64,000 nucleotides of DNA, taken from NCBI GenBank assembly GCA_050949885.1, contig JBMNGO010000007.1, forward strand, positions 161,036 to 225,035. Direction: 5' to 3'. Numbering within the stretch: position 1 is the stretch's first letter; every line of letters starts with the position of its first letter. A program made the position numbers and the translations under genes. The notes below the pieces were generated by a model that saw nothing but the letters and a program-made list of their open reading frames with translations, searched no databases and was not told the origin of the DNA. Of this stretch, positions 1-8,197 are shown piece after piece. The stretch comes from JBMNGO01 sp050949885 (GTDB lineage Bacteria; Bacillota; Syntrophomonadia; Syntrophomonadales; Syntrophomonadaceae).

Positions 1-261
1 CTCTCATCTGGGGCTAACTTTTTATGAGGGAATAGGTACAATGATCAGTTCTTGCCACAACAGATCGATGGGGGGAATGATCATTGGGTAAATTCGTCTT
101 ATAAACCAATCCTGCCTGGTATAATCAGCAGCTGAGTCTAATTTTTCAACACGTATATTATCTCCTTGGGCAGTCAATAATTTAATAAACTGGCAGTTTG
201 GCAATCCGGCAGTAGTTGCCGTGAGCTGAACCCCATCTGCTGTACAAAGGAGATTGATAAT

Positions 262-861
262 TTGTTAATGGCTGTGTTGGAACTGGCGGCAATTATCCTG
301 GTAGTGACCCTGGGCGGCTATTATATTATTAAATACAAGAAAGAATTCCAGTACTTCCGTTTCTTGAACCTGCATATCGTCAATAGCAGTGAAGAAATGC
401 ATAAAACCATGGCAGTAGGCCTTTATCACAGGTTTAAGCAGGAACCTGACGAAGCCGGTCCCATAGAAACTTCATATAGATTCGAAAAATTTGTAGCCAA
501 AGTTATGGTTAATTATTATGGAGGTACAACAACTGTAACTAATAACTCAGACGATTATGGGATCCACATCATCCATGACCGTGAAGATGGTCAATATTTA
601 GGCCAGGTAATGTGTTATGATCCTGATAAGCTGGTACCCTATGACCCCATTGCACTGATACATTCCCAAATGGTCAAAAGGGGGGCAAAGGGCGGATTCG
701 TAGTTACTACCAGTGATTTCTCTCCCCAGGCCAAAAAATATTCCCAGGATCTGAATATTGAAATAATAAATGGCCGGAAACTTACCGAATATTGGATTAA
801 AGGGCTGGAAGCAGCGTTAAATTCCGAAAGGGACGAAGAACTAGAGCCGGGACTAATATAA
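262..861 (+). CDS. Membrane-anchored Mrr-like restriction endonuclease-fold protein, active site degenerate
   Basis: The 199-residue protein has one N-terminal membrane segment (residues about 2-24), a linker, and a C-terminal domain (about 73-180) that follows the Mrr/restriction-endonuclease pattern: FEKFVA, then DYGIH at 98-102, QVM at 115-117, GGFVVTTSDFSPQA at 144-157 and INGRKL near 169. In active Mrr enzymes the second and third motifs read D-x-G-V-D and Q-x-K. Here the second Asp is His and the Lys is Met, so nuclease activity is unlikely. The start is TTG at 262 after AGGAGA, with ATG 268 as an alternative. The family assignment rests on motif pattern only. It may be a DNA-binding or scaffold protein at the membrane. 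Confidence 0.65.
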   Translation: MLMAVLELAAIILVVTLGGYYIIKYKKEFQYFRFLNLHIVNSSEEMHKTMAVGLYHRFKQEPDEAGPIETSYRFEKFVAKVMVNYYGGTTTVTNNSDDYGIHIIHDREDGQYLGQVMCYDPDKLVPYDPIALIHSQMVKRGAKGGFVVTTSDFSPQAKKYSQDLNIEIINGRKLTEYWIKGLEAALNSERDEELEPGLI

Positions 862-991
862 ACCATAACTCAATTTTCATGTTTTTTTTGACATTTATGC
901 TTGTTTAAATTACAATTGTAATGCCTTGTTCTTGAAGATATCTCCTTTTGGGGAATTCAGTCAAGAGTATTACCTGAAGGGAGATGATCGT

Positions 992-1303
992 GTGGCGGAA
1001 GACAAATACCTAGTATGCAAAGAATGTGGTAATGAATTCTTATTCTCAGCATCTGAACAAGATTTTTACGCAGAAAAGGGCTTTGAAAATTTACCCGGCA
1101 GATGCCCTGATTGCAGAAGGGCACGGAAGCAGCAAAGAAATAACTTTGGCGGCGGAAGACGTTACAATGAAGATCGTCCGATGTTTAAGACGATTTGTGC
1201 TGCTTGTGGTCAAGAGACCAGCGTACCATTTGAGCCCAGTGGTGGTAGGCCGGTATATTGCCGGGATTGTTACCAGGCAAACCGCAGCCGTAGCTACAGA
1301 TAA
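992..1303 (+). CDS. Small double zinc-ribbon protein
   Basis: This 103-residue protein has four Cys pairs: CKEC near the N-terminus, CPDC about 30 residues later, then CAAC and CRDC in the C-terminal half. This is the layout of the zinc-ribbon 'probable zinc-binding' proteins of Firmicutes. The reading frame is open from a TTG at 926, but AAGGGAG at 977-983 sits 8 bases before GTG 992 and the conserved sequence begins there, so GTG 992 is chosen. The middle is Arg/Gly/Asn rich and the C-terminus is basic, which suggests nucleic-acid contact. A terminator follows directly, so it is probably monocistronic. The precise role is unknown. Confidence 0.75.
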   Translation: MAEDKYLVCKECGNEFLFSASEQDFYAEKGFENLPGRCPDCRRARKQQRNNFGGGRRYNEDRPMFKTICAACGQETSVPFEPSGGRPVYCRDCYQANRSRSYR

Positions 1304-1316
1304 TTCTTAATACTCA

Positions 1317-1350
1317 AGAGGGTTAGTAACAAAACTATCCCTCTTTTTTA
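1317..1350 (+). terminator. Rho-independent terminator
   Basis: The arms AGAGGGTTAG and CTATCCCTCT pair with one mismatch around an 8-base loop and are followed by a run of T. It closes the zinc-ribbon gene. Confidence 0.8.
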
Positions 1351-1512
1351 TTTGCCCGCATGGCACCGAATCCTGGTTTATTCTCGTTCTTGGTTGCATG
1401 GCCATTATTCGGTAGTTGTCGCCACACGTCTAAAACAGCCCGGATTCACCACTTCAGGGGACCATTCCCGGTTTTCCAGCCTTTCGAACAGCCGGCCAAC
1501 TCCTGGTATTGT

Positions 1513-1649
1513 TTAAGTTTTTCGTAATATTAGGTTATAATAGTAATAGGCTTACGGCCCAAGGATTAAAAATCAAAATACTGTGCGGTATGGTCCCCAG
1601 CAAACCTAGCGAGTAGTTAATGTCCATTTGCCAGCGGGTGGTAAATGGA
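1513..1649 (+). promoter_or_regulatory. Leader of the acyl-CoA dehydrogenase gene: possible -10 box and a 10-bp inverted repeat
   Basis: The 340-base gap before the acyl-CoA dehydrogenase holds no gene. TATAAT is at 1536-1541 with only a weak -35 (TTAAGT, 17 bases upstream). An inverted repeat lies at 1623-1649: TCCATTTGCC, a 7-base loop, then GGTAAATGGA, which is 10 pairs including one G-T. It ends 41 bases before the start codon and has no T-run after it, so it is more likely an operator or a leader hairpin than a terminator. Confidence 0.4.
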
Positions 1650-1690
1650 TAATGTTGCGCAAAAAAGTGCTCGTTAGGAGGATGTAAGCT

Positions 1691-3529
1691 ATGGACTATA
1701 GGTACCCTATTCGTGATCTGCAGTTTATATTGAAAGAATGGCTGCCAACTGAAGATATACTGAATCTTCAGCGTTTCAGGGACTATTATAGTATGGATGA
1801 TATTGACCCCATAATAAGAGAGGCTTACCGAATAGCCCGGGAAATGGTAAGCCCCCTGCAGGCAAAAGGGGATCAAAACCCGGTCAAGCTGGAGAACCAT
1901 ACGGTTATATCTTCACCCGGCTATAAAGAGGTTTACAAATACCTGCAGGAAAATGGTTGGGGATCAAGCAGCGAATGTATCGGTATAACAGGAGGAATGC
2001 CTTTAATACTGTTCAAAGCAGTTTTTGAACTTATTACTGGTGCCTGTCCGGCCATTGCCTCGAATATCAAATTAACTTCGGGGGCAGCCAATCTGATAAT
2101 CAGATTTGGCAGCCCAGCAGATCAAAAAAGATTTCTTCCCAAAATGCTCAAGGGTGACTGGCAGGGAACCATGAATCTGACTGAGCCAGAGGCAGGTTCC
2201 GATGTGGGTGATATACGCACCCAGGCCATTCCTACCGCTGATCCCAGGGTTTACAAGATTAAGGGAACCAAAATGTTTATTACCGGCGGAGATGGAACCA
2301 TATGTGAAAACACCATTCACATGGTGCTGGCCCGGCCTGCAGGCGGAGCGCCGGGGACAGCTGGACTGGGTCTGTATATTGTTCCTAAAATTTGGGTAAA
2401 TGAAGATGGCAGTCTGGGATGCCCTAATGATGTTACAACAATTGCTGTTGAGCACAAAATGGGACTGAACGGATCTGCCACCTGTATGATAAATTACGGG
2501 GAAAACGACCAATGCTATGGCCTTAGGCTGGGGCCGCCGCCTGACCAAAATGGCAGATCAAAAGGTATCGCCATGATGTTTCACATGATGAATGAATCCC
2601 GTATAGGAACCGGGCATAATGCCAATTGTCAGGCCTCAGCAGCTTATGCGTATGCTTCCCAGTATGCTGCCCAACGGATACAAGGAAGGATAGACAATAA
2701 TCCCAGGAGTGAAAGAGTACCCATAATAAAACATGCTGATGTAAGAAGAATGCTGCTGGATATGAAAGCCCATACTGAAGGTATCCGAGCTTTGATATTC
2801 AAAGGTTTTTATTACCTGGACCTGGCGCAGAATTCTGCCGATCCTCAAAAAGCCAGGGAATGCAGTGACCAGGCAGCCATAATTACTCCATTGGCCAAAT
2901 GTTATGGCAGTGAAATGTGTACTCCCTTGATTTCTGAGGCCATGCAGGTATTGGGAGGAGTGGGTTACACCAGGGAGTATCCGATAGAACAATATTTGAG
3001 AGATTCAAAAATACTAACTATCTGGGAAGGTACCTCATTTATTCATGGCAATGATCTGGTGGGACGGAAAATGAGGATGGGCGGAGGCGAGCCTTTTAAA
3101 TTTTGGATGAACAACATCCGGGAATTTGCTGAGAAAAACTGGGATATCGGCAGTTTAGGAAATGAAATGCGGCTTTTGAAAACGGGTTGTGATTGTATGC
3201 AAAGGGTAAAAGAGACATATGATGACTGGTTCGACAGCCAGGCCCACCATAGAGAATTAATTTCCCTGTATGCCATCAGAGTACTATTCTTGTTTGCCCA
3301 AGTTCAAACAGCCCAGTGCTTGTTGGAACAAGCGCTGGTAGCCGGCAAAAAAATTGAGATACTTCCTGGGGATCATTTTGAAGTACCATTTTATCGAGGA
3401 AAAATAGCGGCTACCAGATACTATTTAAACAACATCCTGCCCATGGCCTTTAAGCTGACTGATATAATCACCAATGCGGATTCCAGTGTCCTCCAGTGCC
3501 CTGAGGAAGCGCTCATAATTGATCATTAA
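1691..3529 (+). CDS. Acyl-CoA dehydrogenase, long form with C-terminal extension
   Basis: This 612-residue flavoprotein should oxidise acyl-CoA to 2-enoyl-CoA and pass electrons to ETF. EPEAGSD is at 165-171, GGVGYTREYPIEQYLRD lies near 422, and the catalytic Glu is in IWEGTS (E446). About 150 residues follow the core domain, as in the long acyl-CoA dehydrogenases with an extra C-terminal helical domain. GGAGG lies 9 bases before the ATG. It is a single gene between a structured leader and a terminator, upstream of two IclR regulators, so it is probably an independent beta-oxidation unit. Chain-length specificity cannot be read from the sequence. Confidence 0.93.
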   Translation: MDYRYPIRDLQFILKEWLPTEDILNLQRFRDYYSMDDIDPIIREAYRIAREMVSPLQAKGDQNPVKLENHTVISSPGYKEVYKYLQENGWGSSSECIGITGGMPLILFKAVFELITGACPAIASNIKLTSGAANLIIRFGSPADQKRFLPKMLKGDWQGTMNLTEPEAGSDVGDIRTQAIPTADPRVYKIKGTKMFITGGDGTICENTIHMVLARPAGGAPGTAGLGLYIVPKIWVNEDGSLGCPNDVTTIAVEHKMGLNGSATCMINYGENDQCYGLRLGPPPDQNGRSKGIAMMFHMMNESRIGTGHNANCQASAAYAYASQYAAQRIQGRIDNNPRSERVPIIKHADVRRMLLDMKAHTEGIRALIFKGFYYLDLAQNSADPQKARECSDQAAIITPLAKCYGSEMCTPLISEAMQVLGGVGYTREYPIEQYLRDSKILTIWEGTSFIHGNDLVGRKMRMGGGEPFKFWMNNIREFAEKNWDIGSLGNEMRLLKTGCDCMQRVKETYDDWFDSQAHHRELISLYAIRVLFLFAQVQTAQCLLEQALVAGKKIEILPGDHFEVPFYRGKIAATRYYLNNILPMAFKLTDIITNADSSVLQCPEEALIIDH

Positions 3530-3553
3530 GAAAATATTATGATTTCCCTACCA

Positions 3554-3577
3554 GGGGCCAGGTATTGGCCCCTTTAT
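3554..3577 (+). terminator. Rho-independent terminator
   Basis: A perfect 7-bp stem, GGGGCCA with TGGCCCC, has a 5-base loop and is followed by TTTAT, 24 bases after the acyl-CoA dehydrogenase stop codon. Confidence 0.8.
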
Positions 3578-3790
3578 CATACTGCTTTGGGACGCAGGCG
3601 ATGTGTATCAAGAGTATCTAATTATGAAAAAAGGAATTATGAATCTGTGCCGGGAGCCTGATTGTTCCCAGATGGCTGAAGGATCACTGTGGTTTAAATA
3701 GAGGTATTATATATATGCATCCTTGCGTATCTGTTCATTAACCAATATCATATAGAGATAAGGGTATTCCAGGTGAAAGGGGTTTTGGGG

Positions 3791-4546
3791 ATGGAAGAAA
3801 TAAAGTCACTGCAAAAAGCCATTTCTATTTTGGAAGAATTGTATAATGAAAAAAGGTCTTTATCTTTATCTGATCTACATCGCAATTTAGGTTATTCCAA
3901 AACAACCCTGGTTAGACTGCTCGGTACCCTGGAAAAGGCCGGATTTGTGGAAAGAAACCTCGATAGCCTCAAATACTCCTTAGGCCTCCGGTTACTTATT
4001 CTCAGTTCGGATGTGTACAAGAATATTACCAACCACAAGTGCCTCAGACCCGTTTTAGAAAGAATTAGGGATAAAAGCGGAGAAACCGTTTTTGTAAACT
4101 TACTGGCCAACGGCCAACGGGTCTGTGTGGAATGCGTAGAATCAAAGAAAAGCGTTCGTATTGTGCCATACATAGGACAAGCGGCAGATTTATATTACGG
4201 AGCATCAGCAAAAGTTATCCTGGCCCATTTTTCCGATGAAGAAATAGAAGACTACTTAAATAACATTGAACTGAAAAAAATGGGTCCCAATTCCATAACC
4301 GACAAGCAAGCATTAATTGAAGAACTAAAAATAATTCGCCAACGAGGTTATGCCACTAGTATAGCCGAACTGGTAAGGGATTATCTTTCAGTAAGCGTCC
4401 CTTTGCTTGATCCTCACAATCGGCCATTTGGCTCCTTATCCATTGTTGCCGTGGCCGCCCAAACCGAGGAAACCATACAAGAATTTGTCAGACTCATCAA
4501 GTGGGGAAGTGAACAATTATCCTTTTTAATTCGGCCCTTAAAATAA
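3791..4546 (+). CDS. IclR family transcriptional regulator, copy 1
   Basis: The 251-residue protein has an N-terminal winged helix-turn-helix (LSLSDLHRNLGYSKTTLVRL, about residues 27-46) and a C-terminal IclR effector domain. The frame is open from GTG 3773, but ATG 3791 has AAAGGGG 8 bases upstream and gives exactly the same length and N-terminus as the second copy at 5076, so it is preferred. The two proteins look about two-thirds identical by eye. IclR proteins with this design commonly control catabolism of carboxylates or aromatics. No copy of the repeated operator seen elsewhere in the window lies before this gene. Confidence 0.92.
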   Translation: MEEIKSLQKAISILEELYNEKRSLSLSDLHRNLGYSKTTLVRLLGTLEKAGFVERNLDSLKYSLGLRLLILSSDVYKNITNHKCLRPVLERIRDKSGETVFVNLLANGQRVCVECVESKKSVRIVPYIGQAADLYYGASAKVILAHFSDEEIEDYLNNIELKKMGPNSITDKQALIEELKIIRQRGYATSIAELVRDYLSVSVPLLDPHNRPFGSLSIVAVAAQTEETIQEFVRLIKWGSEQLSFLIRPLK

Positions 4547-4668
4547 ATGACAAGTTTTTCATAATGGGCCAGCCCAGCTTCGGACTAAGATGTAAAAAGT
4601 ATGAGATTAAAAACCTGTTAATGAGAATAATAAACTAGAGCTTTTTATCCTATAAAGGAGGTGAAAAA

Positions 4669-4863
4669 ATGATTACCAAGGATATGCTTATTAAAGATGT
4701 TGTTGAAGCTCATCCCGAAACCTTGTACGTTTTTGGCCAGTTTAACATGGGTTGCCTGGGTTGCAGCGGCGCCATGTGGGAAACCGTGGAACAGGGGGCA
4801 CTAGCTCATGGAATAGATGTAGAAGCCATGGTGAAAGCACTGAACGAAGCTATTAAAAAGTAA
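4669..4863 (+). CDS. DUF1858 small redox-disulfide protein
   Basis: This 64-residue protein matches the DUF1858 family, often described as a hybrid-cluster-protein-associated redox disulfide domain. The signature pair C29/C32 sits in GCLGCSG, after the family's N-terminal pattern TKDMLIKDVVEAHPET. It has a very strong AAAGGAGGTG ribosome binding site. It lies alone between the two IclR genes and is followed by a terminator. The role is probably redox or metal related, but no partner is evident here. Confidence 0.85.
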   Translation: MITKDMLIKDVVEAHPETLYVFGQFNMGCLGCSGAMWETVEQGALAHGIDVEAMVKALNEAIKK

Positions 4864-4911
4864 AGGAGCCATTATCCATATAGACATTGACATTACTAAA
4901 CCTTGCAAAAG

Positions 4912-4959
4912 AACCCGAAAGATTCGTCCTTGAGAACTGCAGACATCTTTCGGGTTTTT
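4912..4959 (+). terminator. Rho-independent terminator
   Basis: The arms AACCCGAAAGAT and ATCTTTCGGGTT pair perfectly over 12 bp around a roughly 21-base loop, and the 3' arm runs into T residues. Confidence 0.8.
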
Positions 4960-5033
4960 CTTCATCTTGGTGCAAAAAAAAATTTTTCAGCTAAGACCTA
5001 TCTTGCGAATTTTTTTGAGACTCATTAAAATTA

Positions 5034-5062
5034 AGTGAAACACTAAAACGCCATTCGGAACA
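5034..5062 (+). promoter_or_regulatory. Three-half-site operator before the second IclR gene
   Basis: The half-sites are GTGAAACA, TAAAACGC and TCGGAACA. The third begins 13 bases after the end of the first, the same geometry as the copies at 7887, 7985, 8066 and 12079. It ends 13 bases before the IclR start codon, which suggests autoregulation. The match was found by eye and is weaker in the middle half-site. Confidence 0.55.
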
Positions 5063-5075
5063 AAAGAGGTAAAAA

Positions 5076-5831
5076 ATGCAAGAAATCAAGTCATTGCAAA
5101 GAGCAATTTCAGTTTTAGAAGAACTTCACAAAGAAAAAAGGCCACTGAGTCTATCTGAACTGCACCGAAATTTGGGGCTGTCCAAGACTTCTCTGGTCCG
5201 AATTCTGGGCACCCTGGAAAAGGCCGGATTTGTAGAGAGAAATGAGGATAGTCTCAAGTATTCATTAGGCCTGAAAATGCTGCTCTTAGGGTCTGAAGTA
5301 TATAAGGGCATAACCAACAACAAATCCATTATGCCCTTCTTGGAAGGCATAAGAGATGACAGCGGAGAGACAGTAATAGTCAATTTGTTAAATGACGACA
5401 AGCGTGTTTGTGTAGAGTGTGTGGAAGCCAAAAAAAGCGTTCGTATTGTTCCCTACATCGGGCAGACTGCATACCTTTACAGCGGGGCATCGGGCAAAGT
5501 GATCCTGGCCTTTTTCTCTGATGAAGAGATTGAAGATTATTTAAACAGGGTGCCCCTGAAAAAAATCGGACCCAACACTATAATCAACAAGGAATTATTG
5601 TGGGAAGAAATAAGGAAAATCCGAAAAGATGGGTATGCAATAAGCAACGGGGAATTGGAAAAGGATTATCTATCGGTAAGTGCCCCGCTATTCAGCTCCA
5701 ACAAAACGCCCTTTGGGTCCATATCCATTGTTGCTGTAGCAGCCCTAACCGACCAGAGTATAACCAGATTTGCCAGTCTGGTCAAATACGGAAGCGAAAG
5801 GCTGTCCATCCTAATGAATCCCTTCAATTGA
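5076..5831 (+). CDS. IclR family transcriptional regulator, copy 2
   Basis: This 251-residue paralogue of the upstream regulator has the same winged helix-turn-helix (LSLSELHRNLGLSKTSLVRI) and effector domain and is colinear throughout. A GAGG ribosome binding site lies close to ATG 5076. A copy of the repeated operator lies just upstream, so this protein is the best candidate for the factor that binds the same operator before the TRAP transporter and hydroxyacyl-CoA dehydrogenase genes. The pair looks like a tandem duplication. A MITE-like element begins 8 bases after its stop codon. Confidence 0.92.
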   Translation: MQEIKSLQRAISVLEELHKEKRPLSLSELHRNLGLSKTSLVRILGTLEKAGFVERNEDSLKYSLGLKMLLLGSEVYKGITNNKSIMPFLEGIRDDSGETVIVNLLNDDKRVCVECVEAKKSVRIVPYIGQTAYLYSGASGKVILAFFSDEEIEDYLNRVPLKKIGPNTIINKELLWEEIRKIRKDGYAISNGELEKDYLSVSAPLFSSNKTPFGSISIVAVAALTDQSITRFASLVKYGSERLSILMNPFN

Positions 5832-5838
5832 TGGACAT

Positions 5839-6025
5839 GTTACACGGGGCCGTCAGGCAGTGTAAAAACTATTTTCCCAAAGTTTTTCGTCCCACTTAGG
5901 GTTTTATAACTGGTGGGTTTAGGGATTAGCCTCAAAAAACCCTCTGATTTTTAGTTTTTCTCCACTAAAGTAAATTGACTTCTTAATTCTTTGACTTTTT
6001 ACACAGCCTGACGTCCCCGTGTAAC
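5839..6025. mobile_element. MITE-like element, copy 1 (187 bp, 30-bp terminal inverted repeats)
   Basis: The ends read GTTACACGGGGCCGTCAGGC and, on the other strand, GTTACACGGGGACGTCAGGC. The match continues to 28 of 30 positions. There is no open reading frame inside. The interior is shared with the element at 21979-22160 in the opposite orientation (blocks such as TCGTCCCACTTAGGGTTT and TTTAGGGATTAGCCT). I could not identify a target duplication. It lies between the convergent IclR and fumarase genes. Confidence 0.75.
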
Positions 6026-6051
6026 AAATTGGCTCTCGTGCAACGGTTAGA

Positions 6052-6645
6052 TTATTTAGAGGGAACCAAAGATTCAATTTGTTCGTAGGCTTTTTCCCGT
6101 AACATGCTATGAACATTTCCTCCGGCAGTATCCATGGTAACGATGAAGGGGCCAAATTCTTCTACATCCAGCACCCACATAGCCTCGGGCATACCCAGTT
6201 CCAGCCAGTGTACATCAATGACGCTTTTTACAGCAGAACCGAGCTTCACTGCACATCCCGGAGGCGCCTGCAGGTATACCTGTTTGTATTTCATGAAAGC
6301 TGCCAGGCTGCCGGAACTCATGCCCCCCTTACCAATAATCATCTTTACTCCCAATTGCCCCATCATTTCAGCATGGGGCTCCATACGAATGCTGGTAGTA
6401 GGTCCAATCACGCTCAATTCCCACTTGTCATCATTCTTCTTCACCACCGGTCCCGCATGGAAGACCGCATTGCCCTTAAAGTCCACAGGCAGGGGAGAAC
6501 CCTTTTCCAACAACTCTTTTATTCTTAAATGAGCCATATCTCTAGCCGTACAAACCTGGCCGGTCAAATAAACCGTATCGCCGGTTTGCAGCTGTTCAAC
6601 TTCCTGGTCACTAATAGGTAGTTTTATATGATATATTTTACTCAT
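6052..6645 (-). CDS. Fumarate hydratase, class I, beta subunit (C-terminal domain)
   Basis: This 197-residue protein matches the separate beta subunit of the oxygen-sensitive iron-sulfur fumarases. It carries the family patterns LTGQVCTARDMAH, FHAGPVV, GPTTSIRMEP, GKGGMSS and PPGCAV. The frame extends further upstream, but ATG at 6645 overlaps the alpha stop codon by 8 bases, as expected for translational coupling, and starts at the conserved N-terminus. With the alpha subunit it would interconvert fumarate and malate. Tartrate dehydratase is the main alternative. Confidence 0.93.
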   Translation of the reverse strand: MSKIYHIKLPISDQEVEQLQTGDTVYLTGQVCTARDMAHLRIKELLEKGSPLPVDFKGNAVFHAGPVVKKNDDKWELSVIGPTTSIRMEPHAEMMGQLGVKMIIGKGGMSSGSLAAFMKYKQVYLQAPPGCAVKLGSAVKSVIDVHWLELGMPEAMWVLDVEEFGPFIVTMDTAGGNVHSMLREKAYEQIESLVPSK

Positions 6646-7540
6646 TGCCAAGCCCCCCGTTAAACAAGTATTCCCGACGGCCGTCGGCATAAATGCGGAC
6701 ACCCTTCCTGCGGGCAACCCAGCAGTGGAAGTTTATAGCAACGGGGAAAATCGCCGTATGGGTTGCCTTCATGCCAATCTTTACTGCCAGGCAAGTGGTT
6801 CGGCCACCTGTTCCAGCAGGCCCAATACCCAAAGAATTAATACCTTCCAGCAGCCTCTTTTCCAGTTCATTTAAACGGGGATCTGGATTTTCGTCCAGCC
6901 AGTGCCGGGTGCTGATTGCTTCACGGCTCAGCTTGCAGGCTACATCCATTTGTCCCCCTATCCCGATTCCCAGAGCAATAGGAGGGCATGGTATTCCGCC
7001 GGCTTCAGCAACCGTGGCGTAAACCAGGCGTTCGAATCCGGATAGATTATTGCCCATCTGAGCAGGGGTCATTATTTTCATTACATTGCCCAATTCTGCT
7101 CCACAGCCTTTAAAGCTGATGATCACTTCCAGGTACTCCTGTCCCGGCCGGTATTGAAGTTCAAAATTAGGCACTCCGTCCCCGGAGTTGTCCCCCGGAT
7201 TATTACGGGACAGCGAGTCCACTATACTGGGACGCAGATAACCTTGTTTGGTTGCTGAAACTAGTGCGTCAGTCAAGAAATTCAGAAGCTGTGGGGGAAA
7301 GAAATTATCACCAAAACGAATATAGATGGTAGGATATCCAGGCGACTGGCAAACAGGTTTGTCTAATTGGTTGGCCTGAGCTACATTATCAATCATGGAT
7401 TGCAGCAGTTCCCGGGCAGCCGTGTTGGTTTCCTTATTCTTATAATCATTCAATAAATATAGGCAGTCTGGGGAAACTGTTGTACAACTACTCTTTACAA
7501 ATTCATAAATCTCGTCATAGGTTATATTATACCTCTCCAT
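6638..7540 (-). CDS. Fumarate hydratase, class I, alpha subunit (N-terminal domain)
   Basis: The 300-residue catalytic subunit should hold a [4Fe-4S] cluster. The three Cys positions expected for this family appear in SPDCLYLL, FKGCGAE and GIPCPP. The start is set at ATG 7540, 8 bases after GGGAGGAG, although the frame is open to 7579. It forms a two-gene operon with the beta subunit and is divergent from the TAXI/beta-oxidation operon. That placement suggests the enzyme handles C4 products of the same pathway, or the general citric acid cycle. Confidence 0.93.
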   Translation of the reverse strand: MERYNITYDEIYEFVKSSCTTVSPDCLYLLNDYKNKETNTAARELLQSMIDNVAQANQLDKPVCQSPGYPTIYIRFGDNFFPPQLLNFLTDALVSATKQGYLRPSIVDSLSRNNPGDNSGDGVPNFELQYRPGQEYLEVIISFKGCGAELGNVMKIMTPAQMGNNLSGFERLVYATVAEAGGIPCPPIALGIGIGGQMDVACKLSREAISTRHWLDENPDPRLNELEKRLLEGINSLGIGPAGTGGRTTCLAVKIGMKATHTAIFPVAINFHCWVARRKGVRIYADGRREYLFNGGLGNE

Positions 7541-7856
7541 TGTGCTGTCTCCTCCCATAATCAAAATTGCAGTCAACACGCTACGTCCACTTTTTCCCTA
7601 AACACCCCTCCTCCCCAACGGTAATGTCGAAATATAAAACTCTAATATCCTGCTGTGTCAACATGAAGCTGGGCTAATATACACATTCATACCTTATACT
7701 AACAATATAGTAAAAATGCTTCAAATAAATAAAGGGAAAATCAGGGGGAGAGATACCTTGTAACAACGTCCCCGGGTAACAGAACGTGAACATTTTCACC
7801 TGGAAAGCCCTTTTTTAATAAAAAAAAGTATGTTATTATTCAATTAATTAAAGATA

Positions 7857-7889
7857 TTGACATTTTGATCTTTTTTTTAAACATATAAT
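7857..7889 (+). promoter_or_regulatory. Candidate promoter of the TAXI/beta-oxidation operon
   Basis: TTGACA is at 7857-7862 and TATAAT at 7884-7889. The 21-base spacing is too long for a standard promoter, so the real pairing may differ (TTGATC at 7865 is the other -35 candidate). The first operator copy overlaps the -10 box. The 657-base gap 7541-8197 holds no gene and is otherwise AT-rich. Confidence 0.4.
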
Positions 7890-7915
7890 GAAACAGTGTT
7901 ACGTAGAGCGGAACA
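7887..7915 (+). promoter_or_regulatory. Three-half-site operator, copy a
   Basis: The half-sites are ATGAAACA, TGTTACGT and GCGGAACA. The first two form an interrupted palindrome and the third repeats the first 20 bp downstream. It overlaps the candidate -10 box. Confidence 0.6.
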
Positions 7916-7984
7916 TAATAGCCGGCGTAGTCCTTGTGGGCAATTTTAAATTGCCAACAACAAGGCGTAATTTTTTCTCAAGTT

Positions 7985-8013
7985 AGCGGAACAATGTAAC
8001 GCAATGCGAAACA
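7985..8013 (+). promoter_or_regulatory. Three-half-site operator, copy b
   Basis: The half-sites are GCGGAACA, TGTAACGC and GCGAAACA, with the same spacing as the other copies. It lies in the leader of the transporter operon. Confidence 0.6.
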
Positions 8014-8065
8014 CAACCATATGTAAGTTCAATTAGGGCGCAACAACTACTTGCCATCTCATTAA

Positions 8066-8094
8066 CATGAAACACCGTACCGCACAGCGTAATG
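8066..8094 (+). promoter_or_regulatory. Three-half-site operator, copy c (weakest)
   Basis: The half-sites are ATGAAACA, CGTACCGC and GCGTAATG in the same geometry. The last half-site is degenerate, but the spacing is exact. Confidence 0.45.
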
Positions 8095-8197
8095 ATTGTT
8101 AATCTGTATGGCAGGAGTAAAAAATACATGAAAGGAGGATAAGGCTCAAAAACAACGGTAACAACAACTAATACAAGAATAAAGGGGAGTTGAGAGA

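Noticed and set aside
22..204. A possible minus-strand gene at the window start (60 residues from a TTG, open further upstream)
   Set aside because: There is no ATG or GTG start and no ribosome binding site on that strand, and I recognise no family. It may be a decayed tail, but it cannot be supported.
6109..6528. Plus-strand frames opposite the fumarase beta gene
   Set aside because: They have low-complexity composition and no start signals, and the minus-strand protein has clear family motifs.
7740..7800. An additional operator copy near GTAACAACGTCCCCGGGTAAC
   Set aside because: It has GTAAC pieces but not the 13-base geometry of the five accepted sites.
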